The notes under the pieces are model-generated. The model saw only the letters and a list, made by a program, of their open reading frames with translations, did no database searches and was not told where the DNA came from. 44,949 bases of DNA from Chitinophagaceae bacterium (GTDB taxonomy: Bacteria > Bacteroidota > Bacteroidia > Chitinophagales > Chitinophagaceae), in NCBI GenBank assembly GCA_947474815.1, contig CANJJU010000004.1, positions 1 through 44,949 on the forward strand. The letters run 5' to 3'. The translations under genes were made by a program, and so were the position numbers. Every line of letters starts with the position of its first letter. Within the stretch, counting starts at the first letter, position 1. This document shows, in pieces, positions 18,554-26,349 of this stretch.

Positions 18554-18632
18554 GTTTGCAAAAGAATCAAAATAAGTGCATTAATAGGGGCGTTTTTGGA
18601 ACGCGATATTACACAATCCTGCCAGGTTCTTT

Positions 18633-18962
18633 TTATTGAAGCCGTAAATAACTAAGTATAAAGTTTTCTTCTTTGACTTCGCCTTGTACCAAAGCTTTTC
18701 TTACTGAGTTACAAAATCCATCTTTGTCATGTGCATCTCCGAAATCATCTATCCCTGCACCTTGAACAAAATAATTTTTTCCATTGAGTCGAATGGCCAA
18801 AAAACACCCTTTGCCTTTCATTTTAAAATTACAAGAGCCGCAACTTGCCTCTGCCTCATAAAACGGAAGGGTGCTATCTGCCTGTTGATAGCTTGTTTTT
18901 GTTTGAGAAAAACAATGGTTGCCAAGCAACATTACAATTAAAAAGATTGTTATTTTTTGCAT
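18633..18962 (-). CDS. Exported DUF6370-like protein
   Basis: Small secreted protein of 109 aa with a signal peptide (MQKITIFLIVMLLGNHCFSQ). The mature part has ASCGSCNFKMKGKGC, AIRLNGKNYFVQG and DDFGDAHDKDGFC, a pattern typical of DUF6370, including a CxxC pair and further cysteines. The frame is open to 18995, but that would overlap the upstream gene; the ATG at 18962 begins the signal peptide and is preferred. Function is unknown; the cysteines and acidic residues could bind a metal. The MORN-repeat gene lies 5 nt upstream on the same strand, so the two may be co-transcribed. Confidence 0.75.
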   Translation of the reverse strand: MQKITIFLIVMLLGNHCFSQTKTSYQQADSTLPFYEAEASCGSCNFKMKGKGCFLAIRLNGKNYFVQGAGIDDFGDAHDKDGFCNSVRKALVQGEVKEENFILSYLRLQ

Positions 18963-18967
18963 GTTTT

Positions 18968-19291
18968 TTATTTTTCCATTAAAATCAAGTTCCATTCGTC
19001 TTCTTTTTTATCCTCCTTATAAAGAACTATAGAATCCACATTACCCCGATTATTATACACCTTCCATTCGCCTTCTTTTTTATCCTCCTTATAAATACCC
19101 ATGGTTTTTATTTTACCCTCAACATCATACTCTTTCCACTCTCCCTCTTTTTTGTCGTTCTTATATGTTCCTATATTTTTTACTTGTCCATTAAGCCAAT
19201 ACTCCTTGAATTCCCCATCTTTATGAACTCCTTGACCAAATAAATTAATAGAAAAGAAAAAAAAGATTGCTAAATAAAAGACTTTTTTCAT
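18968..19291 (-). CDS. Exported MORN-repeat (YwqK-like) protein
   Basis: A 107-aa secreted protein with signal peptide MKKVFYLAIFFFFSINLFGQ, followed by about three and a half MORN-type repeats of 24 residues (GEFKEYWLNGQ; KKEGEWKEYDVEG; KKEGEWKVYNNRG; KKEDEW). At the DNA level the repeat is visible as three copies starting near 18990, 19062 and 19134, an exact 72-nt period. Such repeats occur in many Bacteroidota exported proteins and are sometimes labelled YwqK-family antitoxin; nothing here supports a toxin-antitoxin role. Confidence 0.75.
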   Translation of the reverse strand: MKKVFYLAIFFFFSINLFGQGVHKDGEFKEYWLNGQVKNIGTYKNDKKEGEWKEYDVEGKIKTMGIYKEDKKEGEWKVYNNRGNVDSIVLYKEDKKEDEWNLILMEK

Positions 19292-19358
19292 TTTATTGAT
19301 ATCAGGTTTTAGTGAAAGGGTACGTTCATTCGCTTTCCTGGAAAGTAAATTTTTTTAT

Positions 19359-19580
19359 TTATGGGTGGCTATTCTTTTTATTAACTCGACCTAATCCTTT
19401 TTGAGTTTTAGTTACCTCCATTGTTTTTGTACCCTGTTTTTTGGTGCGAGATTTTTTTTTCTTCACAATAAATGATGCGTTTAGCTTTTTATGTGCAAGA
19501 GAACGATGGGCATTTTTTTCTTTCTGCGCAAATACGGCAGTGGAATGGCAGAACAATAGTAATAAAATGTATTTCTTCAT
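19359..19580 (-). CDS. Small basic exported protein of unknown function
   Basis: A 73-aa reading frame with a convincing signal peptide (MKKYILLLLFCHSTAVFAQ) and a very lysine- and arginine-rich mature part of about 54 residues (KKKKSRTKKQGTK). I do not recognise a family. The clean signal peptide, ATG start and placement among other small exported genes on the same strand argue that it is real, but a short spurious ORF cannot be excluded. Confidence 0.5.
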   Translation of the reverse strand: MKKYILLLLFCHSTAVFAQKEKNAHRSLAHKKLNASFIVKKKKSRTKKQGTKTMEVTKTQKGLGRVNKKNSHP

Positions 19581-19641
19581 ATAGAAATTTTAATACCTGA
19601 AAGATAATAATATATCGGAATTAGCGAAAAAACAAAACGAG

Positions 19642-19657
19642 TACGTATCAATACGTA
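19642..19657. repeat. Inverted repeat TACGTAT-CA-ATACGTA
   Basis: Perfect 7-bp dyad with a 2-bp centre, the form of a binding site for a dimeric regulator. It lies about 60 bp upstream of the small basic exported protein gene (minus strand), in the 298-nt gene-free stretch 19581-19878. Confidence 0.4.
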
Positions 19658-19687
19658 TGAAAGGCTAGTATTACAACCCAATTTTAA

Positions 19688-19708
19688 AACTATTGTCGAT
19701 CAATAGTT
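19688..19708. repeat. Inverted repeat AACTATTG-TCGAT-CAATAGTT
   Basis: Perfect 8-bp dyad with a 5-bp spacer, 30 bp from the previous dyad. It could be an operator or a small hairpin. Apart from the two dyads and the terminator at 19855-19880 I see nothing in 19581-19878. Confidence 0.4.
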
Positions 19709-19854
19709 GAAAGCTGTTGTAAGAGAGTTTACTTTTACATCAGAAACAATCCAACTCCTAAAAAAACCAAATGATCCTTATCCAATCCAATGAAAAAAAC
19801 CATGGCTTCCAAATCCTAAAAGACAAATAACTATTCGCCCGAAGCCAAAATATT

Positions 19855-19880
19855 AAACCCCGGATCAACCGGGGTTTTTT
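19855..19880. terminator. GC-rich terminator hairpin at the end of the 19879-20187 gene
   Basis: A perfect 9-bp stem (AAACCCCGG, 19855-19863, with CCGGGGTTT, 19869-19877) and a 5-nt loop. The T run is six long on the plus strand and three long on the minus strand, so it could work in both directions. On the minus strand it directly follows the stop codon of the 102-aa gene. Confidence 0.7.
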
Positions 19881-20187
19881 AATTACTTTCTATTAGCTCT
19901 ATGAAAAAATAAGGGTCAATAGACGATCGAAAATCTAATTCATGAAGCTCTTCTCCCATTTCCATCAGTAAGGTTTGTTTGCATTGTCTTAATTGTAACA
20001 AGCTTTTGGCTTCGAGATGATTAATGTACAACTTAGGCAACAGCCCTACCGCTGATGAATCCCAATGAGACTCTTCAATCAATTGCGAACTTGATAGATT
20101 CAGCAAAGCGTTAGACTTTTCTTTTCGAGAAGAGTGTCTTTTTAAAAAACTACTGCCAGAAACGATTATTACCTCTGTTTGTGCCAT
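19879..20187 (-). CDS. Hypothetical protein, 102 aa
   Basis: A reading frame with ATG start and a terminator hairpin immediately after its stop. The protein has no signal peptide or membrane segment. It begins MAQTEVIIVSGSSFLKRH and is leucine- and serine-rich, with a mid-region LEAKSLLQLRQCKQTLLMEMG likely to be helical. I recognise no family. The dedicated terminator supports it as a real gene. Confidence 0.5.
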   Translation of the reverse strand: MAQTEVIIVSGSSFLKRHSSRKEKSNALLNLSSSQLIEESHWDSSAVGLLPKLYINHLEAKSLLQLRQCKQTLLMEMGEELHELDFRSSIDPYFFIELIESN

Positions 20188-20274
20188 TATTAAGTGTTTT
20201 TACTTACTTGTTATTATAAAACGCACAAAAGGGAGGTTTTAGTATGTCAACATAGAGAATACTGGTACTTACAG

Positions 20275-21228
20275 TTAAAAAAGCTCTTTAACCACATTGG
20301 CCACTATTTGTGGTCTTCCTAGTGTATAATAATGTAATACAGGAACACCTTCTTTTTTAAGCTCTTTAGATTGGTGTAACAGCCATTCTTCCCCGACCTT
20401 TTCAACTTCTTGGTCTGTTTTACAAGCTAAAACAGCTTCAGACAAGGGAGTTGGGAGGTCTATATTGAAGGTTTTAGGTAATATGGTTAACTGCTTTTTT
20501 GTATAAACAGGCTTTAGACCAGGAATAATTGGAACCATTATGCCAATCTCTCTACACGCTTTCACAAAAGCAAAATATTTGGCATTATCAAAAAACATCT
20601 GTGTTACAATATAGTCTGCCCCTGCATCTACTTTTGCTTTTAGATTTCTTAGGTCGCTCTCCATATTGGGAGATTCAAAATGCTTTTCTGGATATCCGGC
20701 TACCCCAATGCAAAATTTGGTTTTAGAGCTATTTTTCAAATCTTCTTCTAGGTAAATTCCCGCATTTAAATTATTCACTTGCTTTAATAGGTCAATTGCA
20801 TATTTATGACCACCTGGTTCAGGTTCAAAACTTGATTCGTTTTTTGCGGCATCTCCCCTCAATACCAATACGTTGTCAATCCCTAGATAATGTAAGTTAA
20901 TCAGTGCGTCTTCAGTTTCATTAATGCCAAATCCACCACAAATTAAATGTGGCACTGTATCTACGTTGTATTTGTTCATAATAGCCGCACAGATAGATTC
21001 TGTTCCCGGCCTTTTACGCACCACCACCTTCTCAAACGTACCATCTATCTTCTTTTTAAAAACATGTTCACTTCTATGATAGGTTACATTAATAAACGAA
21101 GGCTTAAACTCTACCAGCTGATCAAGGTGTTGATATAATGATTGTATTCCCTTTCCTTTCAACGGGGGAAGGATTTCAAAAGAAATCAATGTTTTATCAG
21201 AATGATTAATATGGTCTATCACTTTCAT
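20275..21228 (-). CDS. metF: 5,10-methylenetetrahydrofolate reductase
   Basis: FAD-dependent TIM-barrel enzyme that makes 5-methyl-THF for methionine synthesis. Conserved segments are SFEILPP, FINVTYHRSEH, PHLICGGF, VLRGDA, ADYIVTQMFFDNAKYF and VPIIPGLKP. The frame is open upstream to 21303, but the ATG at 21228 (MKVIDHINHSDKTLISFE) gives the usual N-terminus and 317 aa. It is divergent from lptB across 107 nt. Confidence 0.94.
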   Translation of the reverse strand: MKVIDHINHSDKTLISFEILPPLKGKGIQSLYQHLDQLVEFKPSFINVTYHRSEHVFKKKIDGTFEKVVVRKRPGTESICAAIMNKYNVDTVPHLICGGFGINETEDALINLHYLGIDNVLVLRGDAAKNESSFEPEPGGHKYAIDLLKQVNNLNAGIYLEEDLKNSSKTKFCIGVAGYPEKHFESPNMESDLRNLKAKVDAGADYIVTQMFFDNAKYFAFVKACREIGIMVPIIPGLKPVYTKKQLTILPKTFNIDLPTPLSEAVLACKTDQEVEKVGEEWLLHQSKELKKEGVPVLHYYTLGRPQIVANVVKELF

Positions 21229-21311
21229 TCTGTAAAGATAACTCCAAAATAAAAACAATGATAGGTTTGTATAATAAGCGTTTAAATAAATGCTGGTACC
21301 CACATTTCTCT

Positions 21312-21319
21312 TATTTTTG
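21312..21319 (+). promoter_or_regulatory. Probable -7 element of the lptB promoter
   Basis: TATTTTTG matches TAnnTTTG and lies 16 nt before the TTG start codon; I see no clear -33 TTG at the correct distance. Confidence 0.4.
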
Positions 21320-21335
21320 TGTTTAAATAACTTCC

Positions 21336-22097
21336 TTGAATCTTACTATTCAAACAAACAATCTTGTAAAAAAATATGGCAGCCGTACTGTCGTTAGTGA
21401 TGTGACTTTTAGTGTAAGTCAAGGAGAAATTGTGGGTTTGCTTGGACCAAATGGTGCAGGAAAAACCACTTCTTTTTATCAAGTAGTTGGATTGGTTAAG
21501 CCCGATAGCGGAAGTGTTTTCTTAAATGATATTGATATTACCAATTTGCCAATGTTTAAAAGGGCACAAATGGGTATTGGATATTTACCACAGGAGGCAA
21601 GCGTATTTAGAAAACTTAGTGTAGAAGATAATATTAGCGCTGTGTTGGAAATGACAAAGCTCACAAAAGAAGAACAAAAAGAAAAACTAGAGTCATTATT
21701 AAATGAGTTTCGATTACAGCATGTTAGAAAAAACAATGGCGATACCTTGAGTGGGGGAGAAAGAAGAAGAACAGAGATAGCAAGAGCGTTGGCCGTTGAT
21801 CCTAAGTTTATATTATTGGATGAACCCTTTGCGGGTGTTGATCCTATTGCCGTAGAAGACATTCAGGCAATTATCGCTAAGCTTAAATTTAAAAACATAG
21901 GCATTTTAATAACAGATCACAATGTAAATGAAACCTTGTCTATCTGTGATAGAGCGTATTTATTAATTGATGGGAAGATTTTTAAACATGGAACTGCAGA
22001 AGAGTTGGCAAGTGATGAACATGTAAGGCGATTGTACCTTGGTAGAAATTTTGAATTAAAAAGAAAAGACTACTTGCATCAAGAGGCTGATCAATAG
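21336..22097 (+). CDS. lptB: LPS export ABC transporter ATP-binding protein
   Basis: Cytoplasmic ATPase that powers LPS extraction from the inner membrane with LptFG. Walker A GPNGAGKT (37-44), Q-loop [12 protein letters not shown] signature LSGGERRR, Walker [14 protein letters not shown] and switch His in LITDHNV are intact, and the [16 protein letters not shown] segment is characteristic of LptB. The start is a TTG: an in-frame TAA lies 12 nt upstream and there is no ATG or GTG before the conserved [11 protein letters not shown]. 253 aa is normal. It is followed by the GH3-family gene after 64 nt. Confidence 0.93.
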   Translation: MNLTIQTNNLVKKYGSRTVVSDVTFSVSQGEIVGLLGPNGAGKTTSFYQVVGLVKPDSGSVFLNDIDITNLPMFKRAQMGIGYLPQEASVFRKLSVEDNISAVLEMTKLTKEEQKEKLESLLNEFRLQHVRKNNGDTLSGGERRRTEIARALAVDPKFILLDEPFAGVDPIAVEDIQAIIAKLKFKNIGILITDHNVNETLSICDRAYLLIDGKIFKHGTAEELASDEHVRRLYLGRNFELKRKDYLHQEADQ

Positions 22098-22161
22098 CAT
22101 CCGTCCTGATGATAAAAAAATACAAATAGCAGCATTAACATATTTTTTTTATCTTTCATAT

Positions 22162-23685
22162 ATGAAGCTGCTATCCGCCGCAATATCAAAAATAGCAAGG
22201 GCTCGTCTGTGGCGAATCAAAAACTGGACCGACTACCCTGTCACAGCTCAGCGAGAAGTATTACAATCGCTTATTACAGAAGCACAATACACTGACTTTG
22301 GTAAAAAACACGGATTTTCTTCGTTGTTTTCAGTGAAGGAATTCAAAGAACGAGTTCCTATTCAGGAATACGAAACACTGCGCTTGTATATTCAAAGAAT
22401 GATGAATGGAGAAGAAAATGTTTTATGGGATTCTCCTGTAAAATGGTTTGCAAAAAGCAGTGGTACCACCAGCGATAAAAGTAAATTTATTCCTATAAGC
22501 GAAGAAAGCTTACAAGAAAATCATTTTAAGGCCAGTAAAGATGTATTGACCAATTATTATAAAAACTTTCCCTCAAGTAATTTACTTATGGGTAAAGGGT
22601 TGGTCGTAGGTGGCTCTCATCAAATCAATCAATTTAATGAGGGCATTCAATATGGCGACTTAAGTGCTGTATTAATTCAAAACACGCCCTTTTGGGGACA
22701 GTGGTTGCGTACACCAGAACTAAGCGTAGCGCTAATGGATGAGTGGGATCAAAAAATTGAAAAGCTTGCACAAGCAACCGCTAATGAAAATGTAACCTCT
22801 TTGGCAGGCGTTCCCACCTGGACGCTTTTATTGTTGAAACGCATTTTAGAAATCAAAGAAAAAAAGACCATCAAAGAAATTTGGCCAAACCTAGAGCTTT
22901 ATATTAATGGAGGGGTTTCGTTTGTTCCTTATCGTGATCAATTTGAAAAAATCATAGGAGCTCCTATTAATTATCTAGAAATATACAATGCAAGTGAAGG
23001 TTTTTTTGCGGCACAAGAACGACCAGAAGATAATGGTATGACCCTTTTTACCGAACACGGAATATTTTATGAGTTCATGCCAGCAGAAGAATATGGTAAA
23101 CCAACCCCTCAAACAGTTGGGCTAGATAACGTTGTTATCAATAAAAACTATGCGCTTGTAATTAGTACCACTGGAGGGTTGTGGCGATATCTAGTAGGCG
23201 ATACTATTAAATTTACATCTCTAGATCCCTATAGAATAAAAGTTACCGGAAGAGTGAAACATTATATGAATGCTTTTGGAGAAGAAATTATAGTTGATAA
23301 TTCAGATAACGCAATTGCTATAGCATCTAAAAAGACCGGCTGTGTCGTTATCGACTATACTGCCGCTCCAATTTATTTTTCTGAAAAAAACAATGGCGCT
23401 CACGAATGGCTGATTGAGTTTGAAAAAGCACCAGAAAATATGAACGCTTTTATATTTGAGCTTGATAGCGCATTAAAAAGCATTAATAGCGACTACGAAG
23501 CAAAGCGATATAAAGACATTGCACTTCGACTACCAACGGTTCACCAGGCTTATTCGGGAACGTTTACTAAATGGCTACAAAATAAAAAACAGGTTGGTGG
23601 GCAACATAAAATCCCTAGATTAAGCAATGAACGAAAAATATTAGAAGAGATTTTAGCAATAAATGAAACAAACGTTGTTGATTAA
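22162..23685 (+). CDS. GH3-family acyl-acid-amido synthetase-like protein
   Basis: A 507-aa ANL-superfamily adenylating enzyme related to plant GH3 auxin/jasmonate-amino acid synthetases. The P-loop-like AMP-binding motif SSGTTSDKSKFIP (near 110), YNASEGFF (near 275) and GGLWRYLVGDTIKF (near 355) are all present. Plant members adenylate a carboxylic acid and join it to an amino acid; for bacterial members the substrate is generally unknown. A TATCTTTC -7-like element lies at 22150-22157, just before the ATG. The next gene, a FabG-like reductase, has its own promoter. Confidence 0.85.
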   Translation: MKLLSAAISKIARARLWRIKNWTDYPVTAQREVLQSLITEAQYTDFGKKHGFSSLFSVKEFKERVPIQEYETLRLYIQRMMNGEENVLWDSPVKWFAKSSGTTSDKSKFIPISEESLQENHFKASKDVLTNYYKNFPSSNLLMGKGLVVGGSHQINQFNEGIQYGDLSAVLIQNTPFWGQWLRTPELSVALMDEWDQKIEKLAQATANENVTSLAGVPTWTLLLLKRILEIKEKKTIKEIWPNLELYINGGVSFVPYRDQFEKIIGAPINYLEIYNASEGFFAAQERPEDNGMTLFTEHGIFYEFMPAEEYGKPTPQTVGLDNVVINKNYALVISTTGGLWRYLVGDTIKFTSLDPYRIKVTGRVKHYMNAFGEEIIVDNSDNAIAIASKKTGCVVIDYTAAPIYFSEKNNGAHEWLIEFEKAPENMNAFIFELDSALKSINSDYEAKRYKDIALRLPTVHQAYSGTFTKWLQNKKQVGGQHKIPRLSNERKILEEILAINETNVVD

Positions 23686-23702
23686 TAGCTTAATTACTCT
23701 TT

Positions 23703-23734
23703 TTGTTCATCCCGCTTTTTTTTATTTATTTTTG
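23703..23734 (+). promoter_or_regulatory. Promoter of the FabG-like gene
   Basis: TTG at 23703-23705 and TATTTTTG at 23727-23734 with a 21-nt spacer; the ATG is 46 nt downstream. Confidence 0.55.
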
Positions 23735-23780
23735 TTTGATACAGCATTGTTGTTTTATTGATTCATTTAAAAATTATACT

Positions 23781-24536
23781 ATGAAGCTTTTAGAAGGTAA
23801 GGTTGCAATTATAACTGGTGCAGCTAGGGGGATTGGCGAAGCAATAGCTATCAAATTTGCTCAACATGGCGCCAATATTGCTTTTACATATGTAAGTGAT
23901 AGTAGCGCTGGTAAAGCCGAAGCGCTCGAGCAAAAGCTTGTTTCTTTGGGAGTAAAAGCAAAAGCATACAAAAGTAATGCAGGAGACTTTGCGGCTTGTG
24001 AGATGTTGGTGAATGATGTGCTAAAGGAGTTTAATCAAATCGACGTTTGTGTAAACAATGCCGGAATCTCGAAGGATAATTTATTATTGCGCATGACACC
24101 AGAACAGTGGAATGATGTTATAAATATAAATCTTACCAGTGTGTTTAATATGACGAAACAGGTCATACGGCCAATGATGAAAGCAAAAAGCGGTAGTATT
24201 ATTAATATGAGTAGTGTTATTGGTGAAATGGGGAACGCTGGTCAAAGTAGTTATGCTGCTAGTAAAGCAGGTATTATAGGTTTTACGAAAAGCGTTGCAA
24301 AAGAATTAGGCAGCCGAAATATTAGATGTAACTCAATTGCACCGGGATTTGTAGAAACAGATATGACAAGTTATTTACAAGACGGCGAAGGCGCTGATAA
24401 ATATAAGGCAGGTATTCCACTGGGTAGATTTGCCACAGGAGAAGACATCGCAAATGTTGCATTGTTTCTAGCATGCGATATGGGAAATTATATCACCGGG
24501 CAAACCATTAGCGCTTGTGGCGGCTTAAATATTTAA
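23781..24536 (+). CDS. fabG: 3-oxoacyl-ACP reductase FabG-like SDR
   Basis: NAD(P)H-dependent short-chain dehydrogenase/reductase for the first reduction step of fatty-acid elongation. Cofactor motif TGAARGIGEAIA (12-23), NNAG (92-95), catalytic Ser145, Tyr158 and Lys162 (SSVIGEMGNAGQSSYAASK) and CNSIAPGFVETDM are all typical of FabG. The frame is open to 23703, but the ATG at 23781 yields the standard start MKLLEGKVAIITG and 251 aa. It stands apart from other fab genes, so a paralogous SDR with another acyl substrate is possible. Confidence 0.88.
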   Translation: MKLLEGKVAIITGAARGIGEAIAIKFAQHGANIAFTYVSDSSAGKAEALEQKLVSLGVKAKAYKSNAGDFAACEMLVNDVLKEFNQIDVCVNNAGISKDNLLLRMTPEQWNDVININLTSVFNMTKQVIRPMMKAKSGSIINMSSVIGEMGNAGQSSYAASKAGIIGFTKSVAKELGSRNIRCNSIAPGFVETDMTSYLQDGEGADKYKAGIPLGRFATGEDIANVALFLACDMGNYITGQTISACGGLNI

Positions 24537-24570
24537 CACTCAACCGAAACAATATTCGGTTATATCAATT

Positions 24571-25206
24571 ATGGCAAATCCTTACGAAAAATTATTACTC
24601 GAAAACAAAGCTTGGGCTCAACAACAATTAGAAAAAGATCCTGAGTTTTTTTCTAGACTGTCTCATATTCAAACACCCGAATTTTTATGGATTGGCTGTA
24701 GCGATAGTAGGGTGCCGGCAGATAAAATTACAGGGACACAACCCGGAGAGATTTTTGTACACCGCAATATTGCTAATCTGGTTGTTCATACAGACATTAA
24801 CCTGTTAAGCGTACTTGAATACGCCGTTGTTTACTTAAAAGTTAAACACATTATTGTTTGCGGCCATTATGGTTGCGGAGGTATTAGAGCAGCTATGGAA
24901 AACCATTCATTGGGTATTATAAATAAATGGCTTAGAAACATTAAAGATGTTTATCATAAACATCAAATAGAAATGGATACCTGCAAAACCGACGACGAAA
25001 AAGCCAATCGCCTAGTAGAGCTTAATGTTCAAGAGCAAATTATGAATCTTGCTAAAACGTCAATTATTCAAAAAGCTTGGAAATATGAACAAAGACCACA
25101 TTTACACGGGTGGGTATATGGACTTAATGATGGAATTATAAAGCCTGTTTGTGAAATGGAGCCTGGTGCCCACATTGATCCACTATATGAATACGATAAT
25201 TTATAA
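24571..25206 (+). CDS. can: Beta-class carbonic anhydrase
   Basis: Zinc enzyme interconverting CO2 and bicarbonate in the cytoplasm. The metal ligands Cys43, His99 and Cys102 and the Asp45-Arg47 dyad are visible in CSDSRVPAD and GHYGCGGIRAA. 211 aa and the ending GLNDGIIKPV are typical of the bacterial beta class. It follows the FabG-like gene by 34 nt and may be co-transcribed, supplying bicarbonate to carboxylases such as acetyl-CoA carboxylase. Confidence 0.94.
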   Translation: MANPYEKLLLENKAWAQQQLEKDPEFFSRLSHIQTPEFLWIGCSDSRVPADKITGTQPGEIFVHRNIANLVVHTDINLLSVLEYAVVYLKVKHIIVCGHYGCGGIRAAMENHSLGIINKWLRNIKDVYHKHQIEMDTCKTDDEKANRLVELNVQEQIMNLAKTSIIQKAWKYEQRPHLHGWVYGLNDGIIKPVCEMEPGAHIDPLYEYDNL

Positions 25207-25226
25207 ATTAATTGTTTCTTTAACGA

Positions 25227-25730
25227 ATGAAGCCCAATAAAGAACAATTGATTGATTTGTTTGATTTACAACCTCATCCTGAAGGGGGCTGGTATAAGGA
25301 ATCATACAAAAGCGTCGAACAAATAACAGCCAATGCCCTCCCTAATCGATTTAATGACAATCGTTTTTTTTCAAGTGCCATCTACTTTTTATTAGAACGA
25401 GGAAACTTTTCTGCATTTCATAGAATTAAAAGTGATGAATGTTGGCATTTTTATGCGGGGGAAACATTATTAATCTATATAATAAATGAAAGCGGAGACC
25501 TAGAGGTGGTTTCCTTGGGTTCAAATATTACCAAAGGAGAGTTTTTTCAATATGTTGTTCCTGCTAATTGTTGGTTTGCAAGTGTTCCTGCTCCTAATAG
25601 CGAGTATTGTTTTGTTGGTTGTACAGTTGCACCCGCATTTGACTTTAAAGATTTTGAACTTGCTAATGCAAAAGAGTTATCGGTAATCTACCCTCAACAC
25701 CTGGATCTAATTTATAGTTTGTGTAGATAA
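25227..25730 (+). CDS. Cupin protein, DUF985 family
   Basis: A 167-aa single-domain cupin beta-barrel. The DUF985 pattern is visible: PHPEGGWYKESYKS near the start, SSAIYFLLERGNFSAFHRIKSDECWHFYAGE in the first cupin motif, and YCFVGCTVAPAFDFKDFELA near the end. Members likely bind a sugar or metal ligand but have no agreed function. It begins 20 nt after the carbonic anhydrase gene, probably in the same transcript. The next gene has its own promoter. Confidence 0.8.
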   Translation: MKPNKEQLIDLFDLQPHPEGGWYKESYKSVEQITANALPNRFNDNRFFSSAIYFLLERGNFSAFHRIKSDECWHFYAGETLLIYIINESGDLEVVSLGSNITKGEFFQYVVPANCWFASVPAPNSEYCFVGCTVAPAFDFKDFELANAKELSVIYPQHLDLIYSLCR

Positions 25731-25779
25731 TCTTAGTATAGAGATGCCTTATTGTTTGTTGAAAACTAAAGCATAAGTT

Positions 25780-25812
25780 TTGATGTTTTAATTGCTATAC
25801 TTTTTATCTTTC
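25780..25812 (+). promoter_or_regulatory. Promoter of the SET/ATP-grasp operon
   Basis: TTG at 25780-25782 and TATCTTTC at 25805-25812 (one mismatch to TAnnTTTG) with a 22-nt spacer, 30 nt before the ATG. A second weaker candidate, CACCTTTG, ends 2 nt before the ATG. Confidence 0.45.
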
Positions 25813-25842
25813 AACATTAATAATTTATCAATTCACCTTTGT

Positions 25843-26349
25843 ATGCACGGTTCGTCAACCTTAGGCGCTCAAAAAATATTAACCACCCATTCTGTTGCAT
25901 CTGTGGTGTATAATAATATCAGTAAGCAAAAAGAGTTGCGTGCTAATAATAGGTTTAAAGCAGGAGATATTATAATACCTTTTTCTGCAGGAGAAACACT
26001 AATAGAGCCTACCTATCTAACTGTGCAAACGGGAGAAAATGAACACATAACACTTGTTCCCGAGTTTTTACAATACACCAACCATAGCTGTAGACCGACG
26101 GTTTTTTTTGATACCACTAATATGGTGTTGTTGGCGCTCAGAGATATTGAAATAATGGAGGAGTTAACTTTTTTTTATCCCTCTACTGAATTAAATATGT
26201 CTGATTCCTTTGACTGTTTTTGTGGAGAAAGCGAGTGTCTTACACATATCAAGGGCGCGGCCTTTATGTCAATTGATATTTTAGCAAAATATAGATTAAC
26301 AGATTTTATTAATAGCAAGATTCACATTAAGAAACAACCAAAAGATTAA
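25843..26349 (+). CDS. Stand-alone SET-domain protein
   Basis: A 168-aa SET-fold protein, predicted SAM-dependent lysine (or amine) methyltransferase. The core motifs are NHSC (80-83) and EELTFFY (106-112, with the catalytic-type Tyr112), and a post-SET zinc motif CFCGESEC (Cys125, Cys127, Cys132). The N-terminal GxG SAM-binding motif expected before NHSC is not evident; the corresponding region reads KELRANNRFKAGDIII. It may therefore be a divergent or inactive partner of the intact SET domain in the fusion gene two genes downstream. The ATG at 25843 is chosen over an upstream TTG at 25792. Its stop overlaps the next start (TAATG), indicating translational coupling. Confidence 0.8.
   Translation: MHGSSTLGAQKILTTHSVASVVYNNISKQKELRANNRFKAGDIIIPFSAGETLIEPTYLTVQTGENEHITLVPEFLQYTNHSCRPTVFFDTTNMVLLALRDIEIMEELTFFYPSTELNMSDSFDCFCGESECLTHIKGAAFMSIDILAKYRLTDFINSKIHIKKQPKD

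Noticed and set aside
18590-18604. GCGTT-TTTGG-AACGC hairpin after the tRNA terminator
   Set aside because: A short stem without a T run in either direction; it could be a chance structure and is not needed to explain the region.
18436-18632. Possible integrative-element attachment site at the tRNA-Phe 3' end
   Set aside because: No direct repeat of the tRNA 3' end, integrase, transposase or phage gene is visible downstream; the adjacent palindrome is a plain terminator.
18968-19291. YwqK-type antitoxin call for the MORN protein
   Set aside because: It has a signal peptide and no adjacent toxin; the label rests only on shared repeats.
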